Shown: positions 26,569 through 36,313, counted from the stretch's first letter. The stretch: 64,000 nucleotides of DNA from Lachnospiraceae bacterium (GCA_017462755.1 JAFTQM010000025.1:1-64000); one strand, 5' to 3'. Numbers and translations: made by a program. The notes: generated by a model from the letters alone, not told the origin.

Positions 26569-27441
26569 TCATCCCTTCACCGCTCCCGACACACTTTCTA
26601 CATAAAACTTCTGCGTGAACAGGAACAATGCCGCAATCGGAATCGAAATCAGGATACACCCCGCAAAGAATTGCGTGTAGTAATACTCTATGAACTCCTT
26701 CTCCAGCATCGTCCAGAGTCCGATGGCAACCGTATAATAAGCACGGTCATTGCCCAGTATTACTTTTGCGAAAATATAGTCCACCCACGGCCCCATAAAG
26801 GAGGTCAGGAGCGTATACACAATAATCGGCTTCGAAAGCGGTATCGTGATTTTCCGAAACACATCTAACTTTGTAGCTCCGTCGATATATGCCGCTTCAT
26901 CAATCGTTCGCGGAATCGTATCGAAGAAGCCCTTGGCAATATAAAAGCCCAGTCCCGCACCTCCGGCATACACGATTACCAGTGCCAGCAGCTTCGTCGG
27001 TCCTGCCTCCAGCATTCCCAGACCTTTGATGATATAGTATACTGCAATCATGGACATAAAGCCCGGAAACATACCCAGAATCAGCGCAATGTTCAAATAC
27101 TTCTTTCGCATTCGGAAACGCAGTCTCGACATGACATACGATACACAAAGTACAAAAATTGCAGAAAGCAGACAACTAAAAACCGCTACAATCAGGGTAT
27201 TGATAAACCACCTGCTAAAATCCAGACTTCCGCCGCCCGAAAGCACATTTTTATAATTATCTAACGTAAAGCCCTTTGGCCAGATATAGCTTTTGGATGA
27301 ACCGCCCTCCGCACGAAACGAGGTCAGAATGACGAAGAAAATCGGCAGTACCCACACAAAGCCAAGGACAGTAAGCAGTAGGTGTACCAGCGTATTGGTA
27401 AGCCTTCTTCGGGTTCGCATCGAATTCATTTTTATCATCAC
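26569..27441 (-). CDS. malG: Maltodextrin ABC transporter permease MalG
   Basis: A 290-residue inner-membrane permease with six helices. The EAA loop that contacts the ATPase reads EAAYIDGATKLDVFRKITIPLSKP (split: EAAYIDGA and ITIPLSKP, about residues 190-215). It pairs with MalF. The start (GTG or the next ATG) overlaps the malF stop, with GGAGG upstream. No ABC ATPase gene is in the window; a shared MsmX-type ATPase elsewhere would be required, as is usual in Firmicutes. Confidence 0.92.
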   Translation of the reverse strand: MMIKMNSMRTRRRLTNTLVHLLLTVLGFVWVLPIFFVILTSFRAEGGSSKSYIWPKGFTLDNYKNVLSGGGSLDFSRWFINTLIVAVFSCLLSAIFVLCVSYVMSRLRFRMRKKYLNIALILGMFPGFMSMIAVYYIIKGLGMLEAGPTKLLALVIVYAGGAGLGFYIAKGFFDTIPRTIDEAAYIDGATKLDVFRKITIPLSKPIIVYTLLTSFMGPWVDYIFAKVILGNDRAYYTVAIGLWTMLEKEFIEYYYTQFFAGCILISIPIAALFLFTQKFYVESVSGAVKG

Positions 27442-28826
27442 TGAAACGCCTCCTCATCCTTATAAGAGCTGGTATGACGGTAGGTCAGAAGCGAGAATAC
27501 CGCCAAAATAATAAATACCAAAATACCGATGACTGCACCGAGATTGTAGTCCTTGTTCGTAATCGTCAGCTTGTACAGCCAAGTTACCAGCAGGTCGGTC
27601 TCTCCTGCATAGTAATAATTCAGGCTGTCCGGTCCGCCGCCCGAGAGCAGATAAATCACGTTAAAGTTGTTGATATTTCCGGTAAACGAGGTTATCAGAC
27701 TCGGAGTTGTCACAAAGAGCATATACGGCAGAGTTATCTTAAAGAAGGTCACAAAGGTATTCGCACCGTCTACCTTCGCTGCCTCATACAAATCTGCCGG
27801 AATATTTTGCAGGATACCCGTCATCGTAAGCAAAGTATACGGTACACCAATCCAAATGTTTACGCCGATAATTGTGAGCTTCGCTAACGTCGGGTCGGAC
27901 AAAAACGGAATGGATTCCGTCGCTCCGATTAGCCCCAAATCCCGCAGAATAATGTTCATCGGTCCATTGGCGCTAAAAATCGTTCGCATCGTGAGCAGGG
28001 ATACAAACTGCGGTACGGCAATTGAAAGTACGAAGAGAAACCGCCAAAAGCCCTTAAACCGTGTTCCCTGCCGATTGATAATCAACGCCAGAATGATTCC
28101 CAAGATATATGTGCTAAAGGTTGCTACCACTGCCCAAATCAAGGTCCAGCCAAGCACCGGCCAAAACGTACCGGAAAGCGTGCTTCCCGTTGCAAACATT
28201 GCCCGGAAATTGTCCAGACCTATCCAGTCAAAGAGATTTCCCGGCGGCTGATGATTGCGGTCATAGCTGGTAAATGCAATCAAAATCATAAACACCAGCG
28301 GCACAATGGTAAAACAGACAATTCCCATAATCGGCGCAAACAGTAATAGATTATGCAGCTTTTCGTGCCGCAGGCTTCTCAAATCTGCTAAAAAGTTCGG
28401 AAGCGGTTTCCCGAGCTCCTTTTTTACCTGTGTGTAATAAGCACTTTTGACGGAAACCGAGACCAACAACGCGGCTACAAACAACACGAAAATCGTGATG
28501 ACACCATACAACAGACAGAGCATCGAATTGTCACCAAGCACATATTCAAAAATGCCCAGCGCTTCGTTGTAGACCTCATACTGTTCTCTGGTACCAAGAG
28601 TTATCATATCCTGCAATGCTCCAATTCCAAAGAACACCATATATAATACAATCGCCGCCTCAAACGTAAACAGCAGCAGTCCGCGCATATACTGGCGATT
28701 GACGATATTCCCTAATCCCCAAAGCACCGCTGAGCCCTTGGTCACCGCATTTCCGTTGCGAAATGCCGAGCAAAAGCCTGCTTCCTCCGGTGCCCGCAAT
28801 TCCCTTTTCTTCTTTTTCCCAAACAT
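27438..28826 (-). CDS. malF: Maltodextrin ABC transporter permease MalF
   Basis: A 462-residue permease with about eight helices. An extended N-terminal region (two or three extra helices and a cytoplasmic loop) precedes the binding-protein-dependent transport domain. The EAA loop (LYEAAKVDGANTFVTFFKIT) lies near residue 360. I use the ATG at 28826, preceded by GAGGAGG; the open frame reaches 21 codons further through a hairpin. Its ribosome site sits in the loop of a 10-bp stem. It lies between malE and malG. Confidence 0.92.
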   Translation of the reverse strand: MFGKKKKRELRAPEEAGFCSAFRNGNAVTKGSAVLWGLGNIVNRQYMRGLLLFTFEAAIVLYMVFFGIGALQDMITLGTREQYEVYNEALGIFEYVLGDNSMLCLLYGVITIFVLFVAALLVSVSVKSAYYTQVKKELGKPLPNFLADLRSLRHEKLHNLLLFAPIMGIVCFTIVPLVFMILIAFTSYDRNHQPPGNLFDWIGLDNFRAMFATGSTLSGTFWPVLGWTLIWAVVATFSTYILGIILALIINRQGTRFKGFWRFLFVLSIAVPQFVSLLTMRTIFSANGPMNIILRDLGLIGATESIPFLSDPTLAKLTIIGVNIWIGVPYTLLTMTGILQNIPADLYEAAKVDGANTFVTFFKITLPYMLFVTTPSLITSFTGNINNFNVIYLLSGGGPDSLNYYYAGETDLLVTWLYKLTITNKDYNLGAVIGILVFIILAVFSLLTYRHTSSYKDEEAFQ

Positions 28827-28851
28827 TTTTGTTACCTCCTCGTAACAAAAA
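28826..28851 (-). promoter_or_regulatory. Hairpin exposing the malF ribosome site in its loop
   Basis: TTTTTGTTAC and GTAACAAAAA form a perfect 10-bp stem around the six-base loop GAGGAG (mRNA sense), which is the malF ribosome binding site. The start codon begins at the foot of the stem. Confidence 0.6.
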
Positions 28852-28879
28852 GAGGCCTGACGATTTCTCGTCAGCCCCC
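28852..28879 (-). terminator. malE-malF intercistronic hairpin
   Basis: A CTGACGA/TCGTCAG stem with a GAAA loop just after the malE stop, followed by CCTCTTTTTG in mRNA sense. It resembles a partial terminator or 3'-end stabiliser that would give more MalE than MalF. Confidence 0.6.
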
Positions 28880-28896
28880 TTTTATTCATTTCGTAA

Positions 28897-30192
28897 TTAT
28901 TCTACCTGCATTGCATCCCGGAACAAATCCAGTCGCTCCTGCGCATTTTGCTTGGTCAGCGTACCATTTCGGATTTCGGTTGCAATCGCACCTGCATTGG
29001 TCCAGTATCTCGTACTAAACTCTGCATTGGCAGGCTGCATTACCGATGCCTCATTGACCGTTTCCACAATAACCTGCGCCAAAACATCCTGCTGCACCTG
29101 CTCCGATGCCGATGCCTTTGTATTGGCAGGAATCTGCGCCGTTTCCTCGTATCTCTTTCTCTGATTTTCCTCGTTGCCAAGGTATGCCGCAAGTGCTACT
29201 GCTGCCTGCAGATGTGCAGACTGCGGATTTACTCCGATTGCCTTAGAGCTGTAAAAGCTCAGCAGCTGATAATCGTTTCCGTCCGGATTGAAGGTCGGAA
29301 GCTTGGCTACCCCAAGGTCATCCCCCAAGGCTTTTTTATATGCATTGTAATTCCATGCACCGTCAAACCATGCGCCCAACCGACGCTCCGTCGCCAGCTC
29401 AGTTACATTGACATCGTCCGCATAGGCACATTTCGGACTGTTAATCAGGTCAATCAGATAATTCGTGACTGCCAGACCGGTCTCATTGTTCCAGTTGGTA
29501 CCGGCTGCATAATCCCGCTGGCTTTCTCCATAAATATGGAGTCCTGCACCATAATACCATGCGCCCAGCTTCCAGCCACCCGAGGTATCAAAGCAGAAGT
29601 TGTAAACATTATCCGCGGTTTCCTTCGCCATAATACGCTCCATTGACTCGATGTCATCCTCGTCCAGAATACTCTTGTCGTAGTACATAAAGAAGGTATT
29701 GTGGGTAAACGGAATACCGTAGATATTTCCGTCCTCCGCTGTTACCGTCGCCGTTACCGCTTCCGAAATCTCTTCCTTGACCATTCGCTCTGCGTCACCG
29801 CCCAAACGGGCAATCGCCCCGGCATTTACTAATTCCTGCAGCTGGTCACTTGCAAAAAAGTAAACATCCGCAGCGGCGGCTACATCCTTCAGCACATTTT
29901 CCTTGCAGGTATCCTCGCCTTGCGCTTCCACCGTAAAAATCAAATCCCATTCCGGATGAAGCTCATTGAATGCCTGACACATCGTTGTTATGGTGCCGGT
30001 CTGAATCTGATTTTCCGGCACCCATACCTTCAGATGCACCTTCTGCGCTTCGGTGCTTCCGCCATTTTGTGCATTATCCGCGCCCTGTGACTGGTTATTC
30101 TCCGCATTGTCTTTGTTTTTAGAGCCACACGCGGTCAAGCCTAACGCCATCGTTCCCACTAACAGCAGGGCAAGCATTTTTTTGCTTCTCAT
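28897..30192 (-). CDS. malE: Maltodextrin-binding lipoprotein MalE
   Basis: A 431-residue extracellular solute-binding protein of family 1. The lipobox GLTAC is at about residues 19-23 and an Asn/Gln/Gly linker follows. The family core shows LKVWVPENQ, NAGAIARLGG, YGIPFTHNTFFMYYDK and the late FSTRYWTN. It captures maltodextrins and delivers them to MalFG. The assignment to maltodextrin rests on the malQ and glgP neighbours. It starts at ATG with AAGGAGG. The gap to glgP (94 bases) shows no clear promoter. Confidence 0.9.
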   Translation of the reverse strand: MRSKKMLALLLVGTMALGLTACGSKNKDNAENNQSQGADNAQNGGSTEAQKVHLKVWVPENQIQTGTITTMCQAFNELHPEWDLIFTVEAQGEDTCKENVLKDVAAAADVYFFASDQLQELVNAGAIARLGGDAERMVKEEISEAVTATVTAEDGNIYGIPFTHNTFFMYYDKSILDEDDIESMERIMAKETADNVYNFCFDTSGGWKLGAWYYGAGLHIYGESQRDYAAGTNWNNETGLAVTNYLIDLINSPKCAYADDVNVTELATERRLGAWFDGAWNYNAYKKALGDDLGVAKLPTFNPDGNDYQLLSFYSSKAIGVNPQSAHLQAAVALAAYLGNEENQRKRYEETAQIPANTKASASEQVQQDVLAQVIVETVNEASVMQPANAEFSTRYWTNAGAIATEIRNGTLTKQNAQERLDLFRDAMQVE

Positions 30193-30286
30193 AAATATCC
30201 TCCTTTCCGCCTCCCGGCAGATGATATCTATGCTCTTATGCTACATCCCCCCTGCAGCTTATGAGCGCTGTTAGTATATGCACAAA

Positions 30287-32635
30287 CTAAATATGCCATA
30301 CATCCAGCGCATAGTCGCGGATGGTTCTATCACTGGAAAACTTACCAGCGTTTGCCGTATTGATAAAGCACTTTCTTCTGAATTCATAGGTGTCCGCATA
30401 ATCTGCATTGACACGCAGCTTTGCTTCCACATAAGGAATCAAATCCTCTAACAGATAATAATGATCCGGCTTGTGCCAGCTTGCACCCTCTAAGAGCGCA
30501 TCATAAAGCTCCTTGAACATACCGGTGCCGCCATCATCAAAGGTACCGTCAATCAGAGTATCCACTACCTTCTTGATGCGAGGATTCTTCTGATACAGCT
30601 TCTTCGGGTCATAGGAATCACTGATTTTCGCAATATCCTCGACTCTGGCTCCGAAAATATAGTTGTTCTCCTCGCCTGCCTCCGCTACAATCTCCACATT
30701 GGCGCCATCGTAGGTTCCGAGTGTTACTGCACCGTTTAACATGAACTTCATGTTACCGGTACCGCTCGCCTCCGTACCTGCGGTCGAAATCTGCTCAGAA
30801 ACATCGGCTGCCGGTGTAATCTTCTCCGCATAGGATACATTATAATTCTGTACAAATACCACCTGCAGCTTATCCTTTACCTCCGGGTCCGCCGCAATCA
30901 TTTTGCCGATTTCGTTGATATACTTGATAATACCCTTTGCTCTAAAGTATCCCGGCGCTGCCTTTGCTCCAAAAATAAACGCAGTCGGCTGGAACTCCTT
31001 GATTCTGCCATCCTTCAGACCAAAGTAAATATCCAGAATCGAAAATGCATTGAGCAGCTGACGCTTATATTCATGCAGACGCTTTACCTGAATATCAAAG
31101 ATAAAGTCTGGATTGATTTTTACGCCTTCTCTTTCATAGATGAAATCCGCAAGCTGTCTCTTTTTAATCTTCTTGATTTCGCCAAACTGCTTAATCACTG
31201 CTGCATCATCCTTGAACTTCTCCAGCTTTTTCAGGTTATCCAAATCGGTAATCCAGCCGTTTCCAATCTTATCGGTAATGAAACCGGACAGCTCCATATT
31301 CGCCAGTGCCAGCCATCTTCTCTGAGTAATGCCGTTGGTCTTGTTATTGAAACGCTCCGGATACAGCTTATACCATTCATTCAGCGCATCGTTCTTTAAA
31401 ATCTCCGTATGCAGCTGTGCTACACCATTGGTCGAATGAGTCGCAAAGATTGCCATTCTCGCCATGTGAATCAGACCATCGTCCACGATATCGTATCGTT
31501 TCTGCTCTTCTTCCGGAATACCCAGACTCTTCAATTCTTTTACCAGTGCCTTCTGCAGCATTGTCACATATTTATAGACATGCGGAATCACTGCCTTGAA
31601 TAAAGGTACGCTCCACTTCTCCAAAGCCTCCGCCATAATCGTATGATTGGTGTAGGCAAATACCTCCTTTGCCAGCTTGAATGCCTTGGCAAAGGTCAGC
31701 TTCTCCTTCTCCATCATCAGACGCAAAAATTCCGGAATCGCTACGGTCGGATGGGTATCGTTCAGCTGTACTGCATATTCTGCAGCAAAATGACTGAAAT
31801 CACTGCCATACTTTTCCTTATAGGTGCGGATAATATCCTGAATCGTCGCACTGGAGAAGAAATACTGCTGCTTTAAGCGCAGCTTCTTGCCGGCATCGGT
31901 CGAATCGTTCGGATACAATAAGCTGCAGATTGCCTCGGCTGCCACCTTGTCCTTTGCCGCCTTGTCATACTGCTGCTCATTGAACAAATCAAAATTAAAT
32001 TCCTCCATCGGCTCTGCCTGCCACAGACGAAGCAGATTAATCTTCTTGCCGCCGTAACCGATGACCGGAGAATCGTAAGGCACTGCTTTTACCGACTGTC
32101 CCTTAAACTCTACGACTACGATATCCTCTTCCTTACGCACCGACCACGGGTCGCCTGCCTTCATCCAATCGTCCGCGGTTTCCTTCTGGAAGCCATCTTC
32201 AAAATACTGTTTAAACAGACCGTACTTGTAACGAATACCATAGCCATTTAAGGTGATACCATTGGTCGCACCGGAATCCAGAAAACAAGCTGCAAGTCTC
32301 CCCAAACCGCCGTTTCCGAGCGCTGCATCCTCGATTTCCTCAAACACGCGGATGTCTCTGCCATTCTCTGTCATCAGCTCCGAAAACTGATTAAAGAGTC
32401 CCAAATTCAGCAGGTTATTGTAAACCATACGACCAATCAGGAATTCTGCCGACAGATAGCAAGCCTTCTTCCCTTCCGCATGCATTGCCTGCTCATTGAA
32501 ATCTCTTCCGATATGCGTCATTGCTGCCTTGGACACTGCATTATAAAGCTCAACCGTCGAAGCGTCCTTGATTTCTTTTCCATAATCCAGCTTTAATATT
32601 TCCGTTACATTCTGTTTAAATGTCTTTGTTGCCAT
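30287..32635 (-). CDS. glgP: Glycogen/maltodextrin phosphorylase
   Basis: GT35 alpha-glucan phosphorylase releasing glucose 1-phosphate in the cytoplasm. The pyridoxal-phosphate lysine is in EASGTGNMKFMLNGA near residue 655; the N-terminal AEFLIGRMVYNNLLNLGL and GNGGLGRLAACFLDS are conserved. The ATG at 32635 has GGAGG six bases upstream; an ORF start 12 codons earlier does not. Length 782 residues is slightly shorter than enteric enzymes, usual for Firmicutes. It lies 33 bases after malQ in the same operon. Confidence 0.95.
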   Translation of the reverse strand: MATKTFKQNVTEILKLDYGKEIKDASTVELYNAVSKAAMTHIGRDFNEQAMHAEGKKACYLSAEFLIGRMVYNNLLNLGLFNQFSELMTENGRDIRVFEEIEDAALGNGGLGRLAACFLDSGATNGITLNGYGIRYKYGLFKQYFEDGFQKETADDWMKAGDPWSVRKEEDIVVVEFKGQSVKAVPYDSPVIGYGGKKINLLRLWQAEPMEEFNFDLFNEQQYDKAAKDKVAAEAICSLLYPNDSTDAGKKLRLKQQYFFSSATIQDIIRTYKEKYGSDFSHFAAEYAVQLNDTHPTVAIPEFLRLMMEKEKLTFAKAFKLAKEVFAYTNHTIMAEALEKWSVPLFKAVIPHVYKYVTMLQKALVKELKSLGIPEEEQKRYDIVDDGLIHMARMAIFATHSTNGVAQLHTEILKNDALNEWYKLYPERFNNKTNGITQRRWLALANMELSGFITDKIGNGWITDLDNLKKLEKFKDDAAVIKQFGEIKKIKKRQLADFIYEREGVKINPDFIFDIQVKRLHEYKRQLLNAFSILDIYFGLKDGRIKEFQPTAFIFGAKAAPGYFRAKGIIKYINEIGKMIAADPEVKDKLQVVFVQNYNVSYAEKITPAADVSEQISTAGTEASGTGNMKFMLNGAVTLGTYDGANVEIVAEAGEENNYIFGARVEDIAKISDSYDPKKLYQKNPRIKKVVDTLIDGTFDDGGTGMFKELYDALLEGASWHKPDHYYLLEDLIPYVEAKLRVNADYADTYEFRRKCFINTANAGKFSSDRTIRDYALDVWHI

Positions 32636-32667
32636 TTTAGTCCTCCATTCCGAAACACTTCTTCCTA

Positions 32668-34194
32668 TCAATCCTGATTCGAGTTTTCCTTCCGTGCTCT
32701 GTTATACATGTTACAAAGCTTCTTATAATATGCAGTGTCAATCTCCTGATACTGCTCCTTCGTCATTCTCCAACGCCAGTTCTTGCCTACGCTCGACGGC
32801 AGATTGGTTCTCGCCCGGTTATCCAGCTTTAACAAATCCTGCATCTGTACGATTACCACATTTGCCACGCAGGCAAACAAGCTGCGGATAATCTGATCCG
32901 GCAATTTTTCCAACGAATCAGACTGGAAATATTCCAAATTCTTCTCGATTTGCTCCGGACTGCAATTTTTCAAAAAACCAACCAGCGTTTCGTTATCATG
33001 TGTACCGATATAAGCTACGATATTATTTGACTCATAGTTGTGCGGCAGATACTCATTGTCCGGATTGCAATCCATACCAAATTCGATAATCTTCATGCCC
33101 GGATAGCCCATCTTCGCAATCAAATCCTTGACCGGCTGGGTCAATACACCCAAGTCCTCCGCGATGATTGCCGCATCTCCGATCGATTCCATAATCGCAT
33201 TCATCAGCTTCTCGCCCGGTCCCTGCTTCCACTCACCATCTACGGCGGTCGGACAGCTGACCTCGATGGACCAGTAATTTACCGTACCGATGAAATGGTC
33301 GATGCGAATCACATCATACAGTGCGGCATTTGCCTTCATACGCTCACGCCACCATGCAAAATCCTGCTGCTCCATTACATCCCAGCGATAAAGCGGATTG
33401 CCCCAACGCTGTCCGTCTGCCGAGAAAATATCCGGCGGAACTCCTGCGATATGGATTGGCTCGCAATCCTCATCAAGCTCAAACAAATCCTTGTGTACCC
33501 ATACATCCGAGCTATCCATCGCCACATATAACGGGATATCTCCGATAAATTTCATACCAAGCTGATTTACATATACCTTCAAGGCATCCCACTGCTCGCG
33601 GAATTTGAACTGACAGAATTTCCAGAAATCAATCTCCTCTGCGAGCTGATTGCGGTACTGCTCTACTGTTTCCGGTCTGCGCAGCTTGATATTCTCTTCC
33701 CACTCCTGCCAGGAACGGTTTTCAAAATGGAACTTCAATGCCATGTAAAAGCTGTAATCCTCAATCCAGTAAGCAGTCTTCTGTAAAAACGCATGATACT
33801 CTGCCGTGTCTTTGTGTCCGCTGCGCTGATACGCCTTTTTCAACACCTCAAAACGATTATGAAATACTGCTGCGTAGTCAATATCGTCCAATGTCTCACC
33901 AAAGCAGTTACTATTTAGCTCTTCCTTCTCTAACAGCCCTTCCTCTGCCAGCTGCTCTAAATCAATGAAATATGGATTTCCGGCAAATGCGGAAAACGAC
34001 TGATATGGACTATCGCCAAAGCTGGTCGGACCTACCGGCAGTACCTGCCAATAGCTGTAACCGCTCTCTGCTGCAAAATCTGCAAATTCATAAGCATTCT
34101 TTCCCAAGGTACCGATTCCGTACGGTCCCGGCAGCGCACTAATCGGCATCAGCACACCTGCGCCTCTTCCTAATTTAGAGATAGACTGTTTCAT
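32668..34194 (-). CDS. malQ: 4-alpha-glucanotransferase
   Basis: GH77 amylomaltase that transfers glucan chains, making substrates of suitable length for GlgP. The motifs RGAGVLMPISALPGPYGIGT, the nucleophile region DVIRIDHFIG, the acid/base segment IIAEDLGVL and IGTHDNETLVG are present. The 508-residue length is normal. It is the first gene of the maltodextrin operon, with a TTGACA-N17-TATTCT promoter 47 bases upstream and CAGGAGG before the ATG. LacI-type operator candidates flank the promoter. Confidence 0.95.
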   Translation of the reverse strand: MKQSISKLGRGAGVLMPISALPGPYGIGTLGKNAYEFADFAAESGYSYWQVLPVGPTSFGDSPYQSFSAFAGNPYFIDLEQLAEEGLLEKEELNSNCFGETLDDIDYAAVFHNRFEVLKKAYQRSGHKDTAEYHAFLQKTAYWIEDYSFYMALKFHFENRSWQEWEENIKLRRPETVEQYRNQLAEEIDFWKFCQFKFREQWDALKVYVNQLGMKFIGDIPLYVAMDSSDVWVHKDLFELDEDCEPIHIAGVPPDIFSADGQRWGNPLYRWDVMEQQDFAWWRERMKANAALYDVIRIDHFIGTVNYWSIEVSCPTAVDGEWKQGPGEKLMNAIMESIGDAAIIAEDLGVLTQPVKDLIAKMGYPGMKIIEFGMDCNPDNEYLPHNYESNNIVAYIGTHDNETLVGFLKNCSPEQIEKNLEYFQSDSLEKLPDQIIRSLFACVANVVIVQMQDLLKLDNRARTNLPSSVGKNWRWRMTKEQYQEIDTAYYKKLCNMYNRARKENSNQD

Positions 34195-34210
34195 CGTGGA
34201 TTCCTCCTGT

Positions 34211-34231
34211 ATTTTCGCAATTTTTCGAAAT
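34211..34231. promoter_or_regulatory. Candidate operator at the malQ leader
   Basis: TTTCG-N8-CGAAA, overlapping a TTTCGAAA palindrome, lies between the malQ transcription start and its ribosome site. A second palindrome, TTTTCGAAAA, is at 34319-34328. Both suit the adjacent LacI-family regulator; binding is inferred. Confidence 0.4.
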
Positions 34232-34240
34232 CTCTACTCA

Positions 34241-34269
34241 AGAATAGCATTTTTAAACTCCTTTGTCAA
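34241..34269 (-). promoter_or_regulatory. malQ operon promoter
   Basis: TTGACA (34269-34264), 17 bases, TATTCT (34246-34241) on the minus strand: a strong SigA match. Confidence 0.65.
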
Positions 34270-34346
34270 CACTATTTTCCCTTTTCCAAATCCATCGAAT
34301 CACTCCTATTATCCCAATATTTTCGAAAACTATTTATCGATTTTCA

Positions 34347-34396
34347 TTGAAAAACCTGTAACTTAGGTTTATACTAAATCTAGGGAAACGCTGTCA
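34347..34396 (+). promoter_or_regulatory. Promoter of the LacI regulator with cre-like site
   Basis: TTGAAA (34347-34352), 17 bases, TATACT (34370-34375). GGGAAACGCTGTCA at 34383-34396, on the expected start of transcription, matches 12 of 14 positions of the catabolite-responsive element consensus, suggesting CcpA control. Confidence 0.55.
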
Positions 34397-34430
34397 GTGC
34401 TTTCATAGAAATAACAAAAGAGGGGTATAT

Positions 34431-35432
34431 ATGGCTACTATTAAAGACATCGCTGATCGCATTGGAATCGCTGTCAGCACGGTATCAAAGGGCTTAAACG
34501 GAGCCAGCGATATTAGTGCAGATATGCGGCAGTTGGTATTGGATACCGCTGTCGAAATGGGCTACGCTTCCAAAAAAATGAAATCCAAGGCCTCCAGAAA
34601 GGTTTGTATTCTCATCGAAAATATGGATTACGAAAACATCGACCAGTTTGGCTACGAGATTATTATGGGCTTCAAACGCTCTGCCGCCAGACGACACTGG
34701 GATGTTTCTGTCATTCCTACCGATTTAAATATGCAGACCTCCGAAAAATACGATACATACATGTTGAAAAACGGTTTCTCCGGTGCATTTTTGCTCGGCT
34801 TTACCCTGCACGATGATTGGATTCGCCAATTATCCAAGACCACGGTTCCGACCGTGCTTTTGGACAATTATATTCCGATGAACAATCATGTCGGCTATGT
34901 GGGTACTGATTCTATGGAAGGTATTGCTCTGGCAGTCAATCATCTGGTGGCGCTCGGTCATACCAAAATCGCCTTTTTGAACGGCTCCAAAAACTCCATG
35001 GTATCCGAGGAGCGTTATCAGGCATTTGTCCAGAGTATGTCTGAGAATGGTCTGACACCGGACGAAGCACTCGTGGAATATGGTTATTATGTGCCGGATT
35101 GCGCAAAATATCACGTTCCTGCTTTTTTGGAGCATGGCGCTACCGCAATTCTTTGCGCAAGTGACTTGATTGCTTCTGGTGTTATTGCGGAGGTGCTTCG
35201 ACACGGTCTGCGCGTACCTGAGGACATTAGCGTCATCGGCTACGATGATTTGCCACTGGCTTCCAATCTGACACCGCCTTTGACCACCATCCGTCAGGAT
35301 CGCATCGACCTCGGCAAAAGTGCATTTCTGCTGCTGGATGGTCTGGTGCATGATGTTACCGTCAGCAAGATGCTGCTGCGCGCAAAATTTATTGAGCGTG
35401 CTTCTACTGCACCACCCAAACCGACCTGTTAA
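34431..35432 (+). CDS. LacI-family transcriptional regulator (MalR-like)
   Basis: A 333-residue regulator. The N-terminal helix-turn-helix and hinge (IKDIADRIGIAVSTVSKGLNG, about residues 3-23, with the typical V-S-T-V-S-K recognition helix) is followed by a periplasmic-binding-protein-type ligand domain (GTDSMEGIALAVNHL, VIGYDDLPLASNLTPPLTTIRQD split). It is divergent from malQ, so it most probably controls the maltodextrin operon. The ATG follows AGAGGGG. A cre-like site overlaps its own start of transcription. Confidence 0.88.
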   Translation: MATIKDIADRIGIAVSTVSKGLNGASDISADMRQLVLDTAVEMGYASKKMKSKASRKVCILIENMDYENIDQFGYEIIMGFKRSAARRHWDVSVIPTDLNMQTSEKYDTYMLKNGFSGAFLLGFTLHDDWIRQLSKTTVPTVLLDNYIPMNNHVGYVGTDSMEGIALAVNHLVALGHTKIAFLNGSKNSMVSEERYQAFVQSMSENGLTPDEALVEYGYYVPDCAKYHVPAFLEHGATAILCASDLIASGVIAEVLRHGLRVPEDISVIGYDDLPLASNLTPPLTTIRQDRIDLGKSAFLLLDGLVHDVTVSKMLLRAKFIERASTAPPKPTC

Positions 35433-35504
35433 GCACAAAGCACGATAGCCTTTCGCGCTACAAACAACATCGCATTTGCGAACATCAACCACTAATACAA
35501 ACAA

Positions 35505-35560
35505 AGGCCGCTGCAAAGGAATTTGATTCATCTCCTTTCCAGCGGCTCTTTTTCTTTTTT
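35505..35560. terminator. Bidirectional terminator between lacI and the phosphatase gene
   Basis: A 14-bp stem, GCCGCTG-CAAAGGA with its near complement at 35532-35545, followed on the plus strand by CTCTTTTTCTTTTTT. Both flanking genes converge on it. Confidence 0.75.
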
Positions 35561-35572
35561 ACATTATAATTA

Positions 35573-36289
35573 CTATTTTTCTATCAATCGGCTCTCTTCA
35601 AAAAATCCTGATTTTGAAGCCGGCTCTCCCGCCTCATACAGATGCGAAATATCACCCAGACCGGTACAGCGGAAGAATACCTCTCCCGGAACACGCTCCT
35701 CCGTAACTACTGTTGTAACCGAAGTCGGTGCTACGAAAAATCCCTGCCAAAGCATCAGCGGCGACAATCCAATCAAATGAGACATAATCGCAAAGGTAAT
35801 TCCCAAATGACAGAAGAACACCAAAGTATCCTCATTGCCCTGCTTCGTCCGGTACATCCCGCCGTCGCGCACATAACCATAGCTTTCCAGCAGTGTATCA
35901 ATACCGTCACAGACTCTTGTATACACTTCCTCTACGTCACCGGTCTGCATAATCGGCTCCGTCAGCCACAAATACTTGTCATAAAGCTTCGGCTTCTTGG
36001 TCCAATCTCCCGGCATAAAATCCCACGGAATCCGGCGGTGTCCGGTCTGTTCATCTATCACATAGCCCGGAAACTCCCTCAACCAATCATGTGTCACTGC
36101 GGTACGACCGATTTTGCTAAGACACGCTGCTGCCGTCTCCTGCGCCCTGCCAAGCGGCGAGCAATAGAAATCTCTTACATCCAGCTTTGCAATTCTTTCG
36201 GACAAAATCTCCGCTTCCCGCTTTCCCTTTTCTGTCAGGGAATCATGTACATAATCCGGGTCACCATGTCTTACAAATACAAGCTTCAT
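35573..36289 (-). CDS. Histidine phosphatase superfamily protein
   Basis: The catalytic RHG motif is in LVFVRHGDPDY at residues 4-14, with the second conserved segment YCSPLGRAQETA and the late His in FFCHLGITFA. These define a phosphoglycerate mutase-like phosphatase. An ~80-residue insertion with PGYVIDEQTGHRRIPWDF is unlike classic PhoE/GpmB enzymes. The substrate is unknown. It begins 25 bases after the chemoreceptor stop, so the two may be co-transcribed. Confidence 0.85.
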   Translation of the reverse strand: MKLVFVRHGDPDYVHDSLTEKGKREAEILSERIAKLDVRDFYCSPLGRAQETAAACLSKIGRTAVTHDWLREFPGYVIDEQTGHRRIPWDFMPGDWTKKPKLYDKYLWLTEPIMQTGDVEEVYTRVCDGIDTLLESYGYVRDGGMYRTKQGNEDTLVFFCHLGITFAIMSHLIGLSPLMLWQGFFVAPTSVTTVVTEERVPGEVFFRCTGLGDISHLYEAGEPASKSGFFEESRLIEK

Positions 36290-36313
36290 AATCTTCTCTT
36301 CCTTTATTCAATC

